Assembly: GCA_034401795.1 (NCBI GenBank)
Contig: CM067372.1
Location: 14,173,070-14,237,069 of the forward strand
DNA from: Chaetoderma sp. LZ-2023a
Taxonomy: Eukaryota; Mollusca; Caudofoveata; Chaetodermatida; Chaetodermatidae
Length of the DNA stretch: 64,000 bases
Reading direction: 5' to 3'
The notes beneath the pieces were generated by a model. The model did no database searches. It worked only from the letters and a program-made list of their open reading frames with translations, and had not been told where the DNA came from. How positions within the stretch are numbered: position 1 is the stretch's first letter; each line of letters begins with the position of its first letter. Shown piece after piece: positions 45,801 through 56,165 of this stretch. Made by a program: the position numbers and the translations under genes.

Positions 45801-48800
45801 GTTCCGCTTGCTTATTTTAGGTTTTGTGCTTATTTTTAGGCCAAGCCTACCCCACCATCATGCCCGGAATGCCACAAATTTGTCACGGTTGTTTACAAAG
45901 ACCATGTCTGTTACCACTGTTCACCATGTAATGTTGATAATAGGTGTAACGTATGTCGCCAGTCGAGATGTTAGTCAAGTTCCTTTCCCAGAAGGACTTG
46001 GCTGGGTCTGACGCAGGGTCAGACGGTTCAAAATCAAATTGTGGAGCGTCCGTTTTGGAGATGGCACCTCCGGCGTGATTCAGGCCCGCTATGCAAGGCT
46101 TCTTGCATAGCGGCCTGCCCACGCTAATGTCGTCCCTAATGCCGAAGGTTGTAGGACAGTCTCTTCCCGTGTCAGGTACGGTCCCTGTCCTTGGACAGGG
46201 TTCTAGACTGGCTACCGAGATGGCTCCCTGGCAGTCCCGTTGGGCTCCGGCCTGATGGTTTGTGTCTGCGGCCACTTCCGGGTGGTCCAGTAGCGGTGGG
46301 TGGTCCGTCGGGCATGGGAGCCATTTGCCAGGATGGCTCCAGTGTCTCCTCATCTGGTGACGACTTCGTGGTCTGAAGATGAGGAGGAGAGACTGTTACA
46401 GCCTGAGATACCGCGGGTGGAGAGCATGAAGGTCGATTCCATCCTGGACGGAACCGGCCTCCATCTGGCTTGGCGCAATTCAGGACAGTCGCTCGCCCAT
46501 GGTTGAGGTCACACCGGTACCGGGCACCCGTCCAGTGCTGGTTGGTTTGCTACCAACCGACACAGTGACGGGTGTTGCTGGCCAGGCTTGGTACACGCCT
46601 ATCTCGCCTGGTCTGGTGGCCACACATGGGGTGCCGGTTGCGCCCGTGTATGGCCACGGTTCCATAACCGCTACACATCCGCACAGTTTTCCGTGTGGGC
46701 CTACTCCATGGACTGGTGAACTCCATGTGGCAGCGGAACCGTACGGTACCAGTGTTTCTGGCTTACCTGCGGTGGCTCCTGGTCCGAGACTCTGGCTTAG
46801 CTAGCCATGGTGGACCCGTTTGTGGTTTTGGCCATGGCCAAGAACACACCCCGTCCATCGGTAGCATTGATTAGGAAGGGGGTCTGGATCCACGTTTTAC
46901 AGAGTTGTTGGATGCTATTTATAGCAAGCAACTCTTAACCAAGAGTCAGCTCCCTGCAGCCTCCAGGGAGGTGCGTGCAAGGTGCCGTATTCCCCGTGGG
47001 GAATAGGACAGATACAGTGTGGTTCCAGCTGTCACTGAGGATGACCGCTGGGTGCTTGGAGTTCAGAGTGCTGGAGCGGGTGGCCCTGCTCTGGCGCTTG
47101 TGGACAGGTCCCAGGTACACCACAAAGAAATCCTGGCCCTGTGCGATGAGGGAGTGAGAGCAGCAATGAGTGCTGTTAATCACTCCTATCGCTTGCTTCA
47201 GTTGGTGTGGGCTGAAGTTGGGGCAGGCCGCCCTGTGGCGCTATCCTGCGTCAATGACGGCCTGGTGCTGTCAATGGATGCTTTGGCCAGGGCGGTAGCG
47301 TGAGTAACCAAGTCCAGGAGGCAGATGGTCCTTGACCATATACGTCCGGCTACCGCCGTCAGGGAGCGTTTACTTGGAACGACCCTAGCATCTTTGGTGG
47401 TCAAGCGCGGGCCCATCTTAGAGGACACGGCCAAGATTGCGCAGAATCGGTTGGCGGTCAATCTGCAGCTAGAACTGGTGCGACAAGCGCATGCACTAGG
47501 GGCTGTAACTAAACCGCTGACTGTACAAACTTCTTCCAAGAAGCACAAGAGCAAGGCAAAGCCAAGCCAGCTTCTTCTGCTATTGCTGAGACTTCGCAGC
47601 CGCCTGCGGCGAAGAAGGCTGTGGAGGTTCTTGCCCACCCCACTGTTGCTCCTGAGAGGCGGGAAGGGCAAGGGTAAATCCTCCAAGGGCGGAAAGAAGG
47701 GAGCTAATCGTACGTGAGGGTATGATAGCTCCCTTCGTATCTGCCTGGACCGCGCCTGTGCGACAGGAACAGCAGTGCCAGTTAGACTGGTCAAGCCAAG
47801 CCCAAAATGGTTCTCTCTCGTTGAGGGGGTGGGGGAAGCGGATCGCGAGCCAGATACCAGCATAAGGCGCCAATGCGTCTATAGTGGGTGGAAGGCTCAT
47901 GCGTCGAGGCTTGGCGAGGTGTGACGTCAGACAGTCTGGTCCTGGGGTGGTTATCCCAGGGGTACATGCCAGAGTGGTGGGACTTTCCACCACAGAATCT
48001 GTCTTTGGCACCTGTCTGGACACCCGTTCCAAGGGAACCAGACAAGTTAGAAGCCATTCAAAACGAAGTGTCAGGTTTGCTTCTGAAGGGAGCAATAAAA
48101 CCAGCAAACCGGAACACTCCAGGCTTCTATTCAAACATGTTCCATGTCCCCAAGAGCACAGGGGGATGGAGACCTGTACTCAATGTCAGGCCATTAAATT
48201 GGTTTATCCATACACCTCGGTTTCAGATGGAAACCCCGAGGTCGGTAATGGCGGGATTGAGGAAGGGAATGTGGTGTGTATCGATCTATCTGAAAGATGC
48301 ATATTTCCACATTCCAATGAACAGGAGTTGTCACAGGTTTCTGAGATTTGCTTTTCAGAATCAAGTATGGGAGTTTATAGTCCTCCCGGTCGGCCTGTCG
48401 ACAGCTCCAAGGGTTTTCACAAAGGTGGTCCTTGCGGTGACAGCGTTTCTCAGAAAAGAGAACGTGGCGCTTCACACCTACATAGGCGATTGGCTGATCA
48501 AAGCAGACACATCAGCCAGGCTAGAGGTGGATACAGCTCTGACTCTGAAGTTGCTTTCAGATCTAGGCTGGATAGTCAACAAGGAGAAATCCGAGTTGAC
48601 ACCCTCTCAACATTTCGTTTATTTAGGGATGCGATTCGATCTCGAGGAGGGCAGGGTTTACCCGTCAGAGCCCAGAGCGGTGTCTCTGTTAGCCATCCTC
48701 AAGAGTTTTCGATTGGGAAACCACATTCAGGCGAGGCGGTTTCTTCAGATGCTGGGCATGATGGTCTCCATGGAGCAGGTAATCCCGTACGCTGCTCTGA

Positions 48801-51800
48801 TGCTAAGACCTATCCAGTTGTATCTGATGTCTGTGGAAACAGAGAACAGACCCCCTGTCAAAGCTGGTGCCAGTTTTGGAGCCAATAATGTCGCATCTTG
48901 TATGGTGGAAACAGCGTCAGAATCTCCTAATAGGGGTTTCGCTGCACCTACCCCACCCCCAGCTCTCCGTGTACACGGATGCATCGCTGGAGGGATGGGG
49001 GGGGCCTGCCTGGGAGAACACCAGCTCTCGGGCACATGGACTCTCCAGGAGAGCCAGCTGCATATCAATCTGTTGGAAATGATGGCAGTGGAACTGGCAT
49101 TGGAAAAGTTTCTTCCAAAAGTCAGGGGCAAGGCGATATTGATACGGTCGGACAACTCGACAGTAGTATCATACATAAATCGCCAAGGCGGGACCAAGTC
49201 ACCCACACTGTGTATCAAAGTGTGGCTCTTGATGCAATGGTGCAGGAATTACTCGGTTGTTTTGAAAGCAGCTCACATTCCTTGGCGATTGAACATTCTG
49301 ACGGATGCATTGTCTCGCAGACAGAGAATTCTGCCAACAGAATGGTCTCCCAACCGTCCAGTTCTACACAGGATCTTCGAGCATTGGGGCAAACCCAACG
49401 TGGACTTGTTCACCACAAGGGAAAATGCTCAAATCATGACTTATGTCTCGCCGATTCCAGATCCAAATGCCGTCGATACAGAAGCTCTGGCGATAAGCTG
49501 GAGAGGGATGCACGCATACGCGTACCCACCCACCATTCTTCTACCGAAGATATTGGTGAAGATCAGGGAGGAACCGTGCCTGGTCCTGCTAATAGCGCCA
49601 TTTTGGCCCAGCAGGGCGTGGTTCACGGATCTTCTAGATCTGCTGGTGGAAAACCCAGTGCAGTTGCCCGAGATTCCGAACATAATCTCCCAGGCCAAGG
49701 GACGCTTCCTACACGAGCGTCCCGAAATGTTCAAATTGACTGCGTGAATTGTTATCAAACAACGTTCCACGTCGGAAGGCTTTTCTCGACAAGCTGCAGA
49801 TTTCATCGCAGCTGCGAGAAGGAGGTCAACCTTCAAGTCATATAACAACAAGGTTAACAGATTTGCAGACCGGTGTGAAGAAAAGGATATTGATACCTTT
49901 CAATCCACTATTCAGCAAATAGCGGACTTTCTCTGTGAGTTCTTTTCAGGACTAGCTCCTGTCACAATTGCTGGATACAAGTCGACTTTGGCATCAGTTA
50001 TCCCTTGTCTAGCCAACGGATAGTCCAGAGGTGGCCCAGTTGAATGTGATGGTGAAGGGAATGAGCAATCTCCGACCGAGACAACCGATAGTCATTCCAG
50101 CCGGGAGTCTATCTTTAGTGCTTAATGTACTGGCCAAGCACCCTTTCGAACCGTTGCATTCGGCTAGTCTAAAGCATTTGACTCTAAAGGCGGTCTTTCT
50201 ATTGGCAGCTTCCTCAGCTAGAAGGCGCAGTGAGATCCATGCACTTTCAGCAGAGAGGGACCGATTTATTGTCTCCGGAGAGGGTCTGCGTCTACTGCCA
50301 AGTGCAGAGTTTATGTCAAAGAATCAATCTGAGATATCCCGGCAAACCGGTTTGATCGTGATGCCAGTGTCTGGTGCCCAGTCCGTGCTTTGGCTAAGTA
50401 CAAAAACCGACAGACTCGTTACGGTCGAATGATAGACGTCTGTGGATCTGCCATAAGAAGCCATATGGCGCCGCATCCATGGATTCTATCTCTCGTTGGG
50501 TAGTCGAATGCATTCAGACTACCCATGAGATTGCGATTGGGCACACAATGTTAGGGGAATAGCCACATCGACCGCCCTGTACAATGGTGTTCCGTTAGAG
50601 GACATCATGGCTGTTGCACAATGGCACTGTGAGTCCCCTTTCACGGATTACTATATGAGGGATGTGTCAGACTCCGCCAATCCACTCGCTTTAGCTGTTT
50701 TGAAACGATAATTAAACAACCACACTGCTCTTCTCCCTTTTTTGGCATTTGTAAGAAAGAATTAAGAAGCAGACATGGTCGGGCGAGAGGATGTCAACCA
50801 GATTGTGTCACTGATGGCCGGACAAGTGAATGGTTGGAGGCTCCACGTCTGGAATCCAAATATCTTGAGGTAATTCAAGATTGAGAGTTTTTTGTATTAT
50901 GTCTATATATCATGTTCATTCATCTTATATATTCATGCTCATTCCCAAGCTAATATATATAAGAGCAGTTAACCCTCTTGGCATATTTGTGTTTCAGGCG
51001 CGATGCATGTTCGTGAGTTCTCTCCCTTTTCTTAGGAGCAAAAAAAAAGGGGGGGGGCCCAGCGATGCGAATGTGATTTACCTCATTTGGGGCATTTTGG
51101 GCACACTACCTACCTGGTCTGAGAGCTATCAATGCTCATAGAAACTAGAGAATTTTGAAATCTGAAAGATAGATTTTGAGCCATTTTAGTTTTAATCAGT
51201 TCGGGAAAATCTCAGAATTGAGAAACGTTTCCGAATTCAGAAACTGTTATGATGGTTTCCGAATTCAAATATGGGGTTCCTGAATTTGGATATCACACAT
51301 TTTTAACTATTTTTGCATTGATTGATCAATCAACCTAAGATATGCACATCATGTGTTGGATGTTTTATATATGAGTAGGCTAAAGAAAATTTTTGTCTAA
51401 AACCAATATGAACATGACAACTGAAAAAAAAATATGCGGGAAAAAATTTGGGATTCCTTTGATGAATTAGTTATATGTAAGTGCTGGCACCTATCCAAAA
51501 TGTAAAAAAATCCATTTAATCACTGAATTGAAATGTTGCTTTTAAAGATGACTACTGGAAAAAATATATGCCAGAAAATTCGGAATTCCTCTGATGAATC
51601 ATGTTGACTAAATGAGGAACACTGTAGGTGCCATGTCTTTCTAACAGTATACCATCCCCCATAATTCTATTTTTAGAGGGTTTTAATTTCGCAAATACAA
51701 ATTGGAGCTATGCGATGTGTCAATTTACGGGCTACGTTTGCTTATTTACAGAATTGTTTTTAATGAAAAAGTGCACAGATGTGAACAGCATGTACAATAT

Positions 51801-54800
51801 ATATAGAGAATCTGGAACGAGGTCACTTCATATCACTATTATGGACCGAGTTGAAAATGATCAATTTGCATGAGCCTTAGCGAGTGCAAAATTGATAATT
51901 TTCAATGAGGTTCATAAGTGATATGAAAAGTGACCGAGTTTGAGATTTTATTTATCATATAAACTGTAATTTTGAAATAATTGCCAATAACATTTTTTGC
52001 TGATGTGACTTTTATCAGATTTCTCATTGTTGATTTTCTTGAAATCGATACCGCCGGTGTGAAGCACCACTACTTGATAACAGATACTGAATGCGCAGCA
52101 AAATATAGTTACAAACACAAAATCTGGCGATGTCAACCGCTAAATGGTATTTTAATTCGTCATTGAAAATTATATGTTACTGCTTTAATGCAATTTAAAA
52201 TCTTGTTTTTGAGTTTCATAAAAATAACACAACGTTATAACAACATATTAAAGTTTAATCACGTGATGCGTTTTGAACAGCAAATCTAGTCGCTGTCCGA
52301 TTCAATGACAGCTCGACGTTTCCTCACGCCTGATGCTTCAGTTTGTACAGTTATATTTATGTTACCGCCAGAAATATGACCACCAAATAACGTGTGGAAA
52401 CGACGGTGAATATGTATAGTTCTGTTGTCAGATTCTGAGTGTACACGTTGGTTGTCGCGTTAACCGATGACGTGGAGGAGACTGGCTTATGTTCGCCTGT
52501 GACTGCTGACCTACATTCGGCTTAAACGGCTGACCTAGATGCTACATTGTTATCCGTGGCGCTATGAAGTGTCTGTGTTTGTGCTGCGCATTGCTAACAT
52601 GACTGTAGTTGTTCACAGACTGTATATTCTTGTGGACAGATATCTGCATAATGTGCGTTGGTGGAATAGTCTCATCGTTCAATTTCTACAGCTACACTTC
52701 TAAGACTTTCGCAGAGCCACGGCCATCAATCGTTACTTTGCTGCCGACTGATAAACTGTCAAACGATGATATTTTGCAATGACGTTTCATGAATGACAAA
52801 TCGTAGTAAAACAGTACCGCGTAGTAATCCCTACATGTCACGCTCACATCAATCGATGTTTTAATTGGTCGATTTTAATGGGTTGCACACCCAACAGCCA
52901 ATGAAAACACTCCTTTGAATATGGCACGTGTGCTCATATTGAAAATATGGAACGGGCTAGAAGGCTTGTTTATATGATAAATAAGCTTATGCAAAAATTA
53001 AATTTTAATTCCATGCATCTATATATCAGACGTATCTAATAGGCTCAATATGACGAGTGTAATCACTGGCCCAGTGAGTTTGTGTCTGATATTCTGTGGT
53101 AGTTAGTATCACTGGGTAGGAAAAATAGGGCGTTCCTATGCAATCACTGTGAACCAGAACTAATAATTATTAGCTCTAGGTCAACATGTCAAATAGAGCA
53201 ATAATTTTTACAATTTTGTTGGTGTTTTTTATAAGGTCATTACGGACCACTATAGTTGTGTGCTTCTGAGTCCACGTATCTGTCGGTCTACCGTTAGTTA
53301 TTTTTCACAGACATTTCTTGCGTAGATCATTGTAAAAGTTAAAAATATGCACATCTAAAGTGAATGAAATAAATATTTGTCCACTTGAACAAATAATATC
53401 AAAGGTATTCGTTAATGTATTTGAAGTAATGCATTCTATCGAGTGAGTCTGAAGATTTTAGCATGAAGTTAGCTTTTTTTGTTACATCCACAGAATTATG
53501 GTTCCCCCCGTCCTATATCATTTCGATGGGAGCTTGAAATGACATTGGCTCAATTTCAATACAACTATAGAGGTAACTGAAAGGTATTGAATAATAATCT
53601 GAAACTAATTGAACTGGCGAAATTACGCAGTGAAATAATGTCCTCTGGACTTGTCATCATAACTAATTAGGATCAGGACTGGGAAATTGGAACTGTTGCT
53701 GCCAGTCAAATGAGTTTCAAAATATTCAACAGAATAGGCGTATACCTTTTAATAGATCATAATTTGTCATTTCGTGCCTCTAAAAGGATTAACCTTTTCA
53801 CTGACATATCCTTGAAAATATATTTTCTAAACTAAGCGTGTTTAACTCTAAACTCATACCAGCAGCAATGGCTTCCAGTCAAATTAATTTCAAAATATCA
53901 GTGTTGTTATATAGGTGCCTTGACAAATTGAATAATAATCTGAAACTAATTGAACTGGCGAAATTACGCAGTGAAATAATATCCTCTGGACTTGTCATCA
54001 TAACTAATTAGGATCAGGACTGGGAAATTGGAACTGTTGCTGCCAGTCAAATGAGTCAAAATATTCAACAGAATAGGCCTATACCTTTTAATAGATCATA
54101 ATTTGTCATTTCGTGCCTCTAAAAGGATTAACCTTTTCACTGACATATCCTTGAAAATATATTTTCTAAACTAAGTGTGTTTAACTCTAAACTCATACCA
54201 GCAGCAATGGCTTCCAGTCAAATTAATTTCAAAATATCAGTGTTGTTATATAGGTGCCTTGACAAGTTGATATGTGTCGTGGGGAATTCACCTGTGTGAT
54301 TAAGGTATGGCTAACGAGGGTTAAACAGGTATAGTTTAAAATGGTTTTCTGACATCTCAGAGGTACGCTTGCGCGATTACGTAATTAAATCGAAAATTGC
54401 GATTATGTTTTAAATCGTGAGTTTATATGATTAAAAATTAAATAATCGAATGATCGGGAATATTTTCTATTGCATAAAATATTTCAAAACTTATCTTTCA
54501 ATTACTTTTTAATGCGATCGATTTTGCTTAGTGAATGTATGTCCATTTGCAGGGCAAGAGAAGACTATTTTTGAAAATATATTACTGGAATGCCTGGCTC
54601 GAGAATCGGGCCAGGCAATCCAGTGATGTATTTTCAAAAATAGTCTTCTCTTGCCCTGCAAATGGACTTTTCTAAACACAATTGCAGTTTTTGTCATTGA
54701 TATATTTTTGTTATGGCTTGGTAATTTGTATCCAAGCTGATTAATCGAGTAATCACGATCATTTTTTAATAATCGATCGCGATCACTCAACGCAATAATC

Positions 54801-55396
54801 GCGCAAGCAAGCATGCCTACTCAGAGGTGAGGGGTTTAACCCCATAGCACTCACATCGGCCAAAAACCGCTTCTGCAGTGGTCCTGGAAAATGTCCATTC
54901 GCAAACCAAGAGAAGCCTAATTTTGAAAGTTTACCACTGGAATGACTGGCTCGATAACCGATTATAAAATTATCTTGGTCTGCAAATGGACATTTAATTT
55001 AAGATTTTCTTGAACAAATTTAAGTGTTAAAGAAACTGTTCAAGAAAGCGTTAAGTTTCTCAGAAAATGTCAATTGCATACCAACAGAAATTTTTTTTTT
55101 AAAACTTACCACTAGAATTAACTGATAGCTTTGTTATTCCAGTGTTATATTTTCAAAAATAGTTTTCTTTTGGCCTCATTCCTCAAGAGCACTGCACAAG
55201 CCGGTTTTGTCCCGCGTGAGTGTTAAAGCATTAAACATTACACAATCTCCAATGATCATTTTCTTTATGGACATGTTTTCTTTCACAGCTCTACCGGTTT
55301 CTGGCTCGCCGAACCACCGCTAAGTTTAACAAAATTATTCTGAAGAGACTGTTTATGAGCAAGAGCAACAGGCCACCCATCTCACTCACGAAAATT
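42856..55396 (+). CDS. RPL18: Ribosomal protein eL18 gene (RPL18), exons 1-3, continues past the window
   Basis: The gene encodes large ribosomal subunit protein eL18. Exon 1 is 42,856-42,878, ending with the ATG. Exon 2 is 42,984-43,070 (29 codons) and exon 3 is 55,289-55,396 (36 codons). The first 66 residues are thus present ([55 protein letters not shown]), closely matching animal eL18. The exon borders agree with those I recall for the human gene. All splice sites are canonical and phase 0: ATG|gtaaaa, tttacag|GG, AAA|gtatgt, cacag|CT, ATT|gtaagt. The coding exons have no stops or frameshifts. About 120 residues remain, and I found no exon 4 before 64,000. Intron 2 is 12,218 bp and intron 3 exceeds 8.6 kb, very long for a ribosomal protein gene. 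Confidence 0.93.
42984..43070 (+). CDS. RPL18: RPL18 exon 2
   Basis: Acceptor TTTTACAG, 87 bases, donor GTATGT. It encodes 29 residues beginning [11 protein letters not shown] and ending YLRLLVK. Confidence 0.95.
43395..43990. repeat. Inverted array of a GGTACGGAATATCCAAT motif
   Basis: The left half has several imperfect copies of ATTGGATATTCCGTACC (from about 43,430). The right half has about seven copies of its complement, GGTACGGAATATCCAAT (to 43,985). The turning point near 43,815-43,850 joins the two orientations directly. It lies in RPL18 intron 2. Confidence 0.85.
43991..45840. other. Intron 2 sequence, no gene recognised
   Basis: A dispersed repeat piece (GGCAGCAATGACTTTCAGTC, 44,742) and a short GTCCGTCCGTCC run (about 44,668) are seen. 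A 119-codon Cys-rich frame at 45,216-45,575 has no recognisable domain and may be the 5' end of the DIRS element. Confidence 0.4.
45850..47717 (+). pseudogene. DIRS gag region
   Basis: A zinc-finger-like start, [20 protein letters not shown] followed by more Cys residues ([12 protein letters not shown]), lies at about 45,860-45,970. Later pieces in several frames include [18 protein letters not shown] (about 46,370), a stretch near 47,020-47,300 ([13 protein letters not shown]), and 47,325-47,717 ending in a Lys/Gly-rich basic tail ([13 protein letters not shown]) suited to nucleic-acid binding. At least four stops or shifts separate them. Confidence 0.65.
47888..49747 (+). CDS. DIRS RT, RNase H and methyltransferase-like polyprotein (619 codons), catalytic residues changed
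   Basis: The RT region shows [50 protein letters not shown] (the family has Asp where Tyr stands at 48,287-48,289), and YIGDWL (the family has an Asp pair; the first is Gly at 48,485-48,487), so RT is probably inactive. RNase H: the motif [12 protein letters not shown] is readable only in the next frame (about 48,867-49,000). The main frame resumes with [18 protein letters not shown] and [17 protein letters not shown]. Two compensating shifts are implied, one at a G-run at about 49,000. The C-terminal part ([48 protein letters not shown]) is the methyltransferase-like domain typical of DIRS elements. The true start is uncertain. Confidence 0.88.
   Translation: MEGSCVEAWRGVTSDSLVLGWLSQGYMPEWWDFPPQNLSLAPVWTPVPREPDKLEAIQNEVSGLLLKGAIKPANRNTPGFYSNMFHVPKSTGGWRPVLNVRPLNWFIHTPRFQMETPRSVMAGLRKGMWCVSIYLKDAYFHIPMNRSCHRFLRFAFQNQVWEFIVLPVGLSTAPRVFTKVVLAVTAFLRKENVALHTYIGDWLIKADTSARLEVDTALTLKLLSDLGWIVNKEKSELTPSQHFVYLGMRFDLEEGRVYPSEPRAVSLLAILKSFRLGNHIQARRFLQMLGMMVSMEQVIPYAALMLRPIQLYLMSVETENRPPVKAGASFGANNVASCMVETASESPNRGFAAPTPPPALRVHGCIAGGMGGACLGEHQLSGTWTLQESQLHINLLEMMAVELALEKFLPKVRGKAILIRSDNSTVVSYINRQGGTKSPTLCIKVWLLMQWCRNYSVVLKAAHIPWRLNILTDALSRRQRILPTEWSPNRPVLHRIFEHWGKPNVDLFTTRENAQIMTYVSPIPDPNAVDTEALAISWRGMHAYAYPPTILLPKILVKIREEPCLVLLIAPFWPSRAWFTDLLDLLVENPVQLPEIPNIISQAKGRFLHERPEMFKLTA
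49776..50711 (+). pseudogene. DIRS tyrosine recombinase, frameshifted
   Basis: The recombinase would join circular element DNA to the target. The N-terminal SAM-like domain is at 49,776-50,023 ([43 protein letters not shown]). The catalytic domain shows [19 protein letters not shown] (catalytic Arg, about 50,219-50,250). After a frame change come [20 protein letters not shown] with the His-x-x-Arg at about 50,544-50,555, then a Trp and [11 protein letters not shown] with the nucleophile Tyr near 50,650. All four catalytic positions are recognisable, but stops at 50,021-50,023 and 50,430-50,432 and shifts separate them. Confidence 0.85.
51821..51935. repeat. Imperfect palindrome, about 115 bp
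   Basis: The left arm GGTCACTTCATATCACT...GATCAATTTGCA pairs with the right arm TGCAAAATTGATAATT...AGTGATATGAAAAGTGACC with few mismatches. Hairpin-type MITE remnant in intron 2. Confidence 0.75.
53586..54265 (+). repeat. Tandem duplication, two nearly identical 341-bp units
   Basis: ATTGAATAATAATCTGAAAC at 53,586 recurs at 53,927, and the following about 340 bases match almost base for base. Each unit contains the dispersed motif CAGTCAAATnAnTTTCAAAAT twice. Confidence 0.9.
54360..54820. repeat. Fold-back element with inner perfect hairpin
   Basis: Outer arms CGCTTGCGCGATTA (about 54,366) and TAATCGCGCAAGCAAGC (about 54,795) are inverted. The inside holds a nearly perfect hairpin at 54,541-54,667: 58-base arms with three mismatches and an 11-base loop. 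Confidence 0.85.
54888..55190. repeat. Two diverged relatives of the 54.5 kb hairpin
   Basis: TGTCCATTCGCAAACCAAG...CTTGGTCTGCAAATGGACA (about 54,890-54,992) and a weaker copy (about 55,065-55,180). The family therefore has three copies within 650 bases just upstream of RPL18 exon 3. Confidence 0.7.
55289..55396 (+). CDS. RPL18: RPL18 exon 3
   Basis: Acceptor TTTCACAG, 108 bases, donor GTAAGT. It encodes 36 residues beginning [15 protein letters not shown] and ending PPISLTKI. Confidence 0.95.
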
Positions 55397-56165
55397 GTAA
55401 GTGTCCAACAGATGGTTTATCTCTTCAAAATTGTTAATTCACAAGACTTCTCGCGAATCAAATTGTAAGTTTATAAACAATTCCATTTCTCACTCGAATG
55501 TTCTAAGTGTGTTTAGCAGATCACCAGTTTTGCACGAGTCAGAAGTTTAATTCAACAAATCATCGATTTCTCACTCCGAAATTGTTTGTTTACTCAACTT
55601 TTTCTTAACGGTGCATATTCACAGCAGAATGCGTGAAAATAAATTTGTTAAAATTGTTTACTTTTAGAGGATTAATTTATGGGTCTAGATGGAATGAAAC
55701 GAAATAAATCTTAACATATGATGGTTTTACTATGTATAAATTAATATAATATTTTAAGTTGTTAAACAGAATTAGAGGTCGAGTCCCTAATTAAATTTCG
55801 CAACTAAAAATTATAATAATTTGTACAGAATGAAATCGTATGTGTTAAGATTTATTTCATTTCATTACATTGAGGTACACACTTTAAGAATCTAAAAGGC
55901 TACAAATTAAATAATTTTATTTTCAAGCTTTCTGGTGTGAGTGTGCACCTTTAAATATCACACCTTACCTCGAAAATGGTCAGTGCAGGTAGGTTTCATA
56001 TTCCGGGTGCACAGGGTGCAGGTAGTTTTTCTCAACAGTGAATCGTAAAAATCCAAATATCAGCAACAAAATACTGACCTCGGGTACTTCTTACCATATC
56101 GGCAGTCAAAGCATGGCATAAAAAGGTGGTATTTATCTTATCACGTGTGCTGCTGTCAACCTTAT
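55397..56165. other. RPL18 intron 3, start; no gene seen
   Basis: A/T-rich sequence beginning with the donor GTAAGT. No coding or structured feature beyond short A/T repeats. Confidence 0.5.

Larger units (their letters stand above)
45850..50711 (+). mobile_element. DIRS-type retrotransposon, decayed, in RPL18 intron 2
   Basis: Order: Cys-rich gag start, gag, RT, RNase H, methyltransferase-like domain, tyrosine recombinase. That is the order of DIRS elements, which integrate by a recombinase instead of a DDE integrase and have no LTR pair of the usual kind. I could not define the inverted terminal repeats, so the ends are coding limits only. It lies in the same orientation as the host gene. 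Confidence 0.9.
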
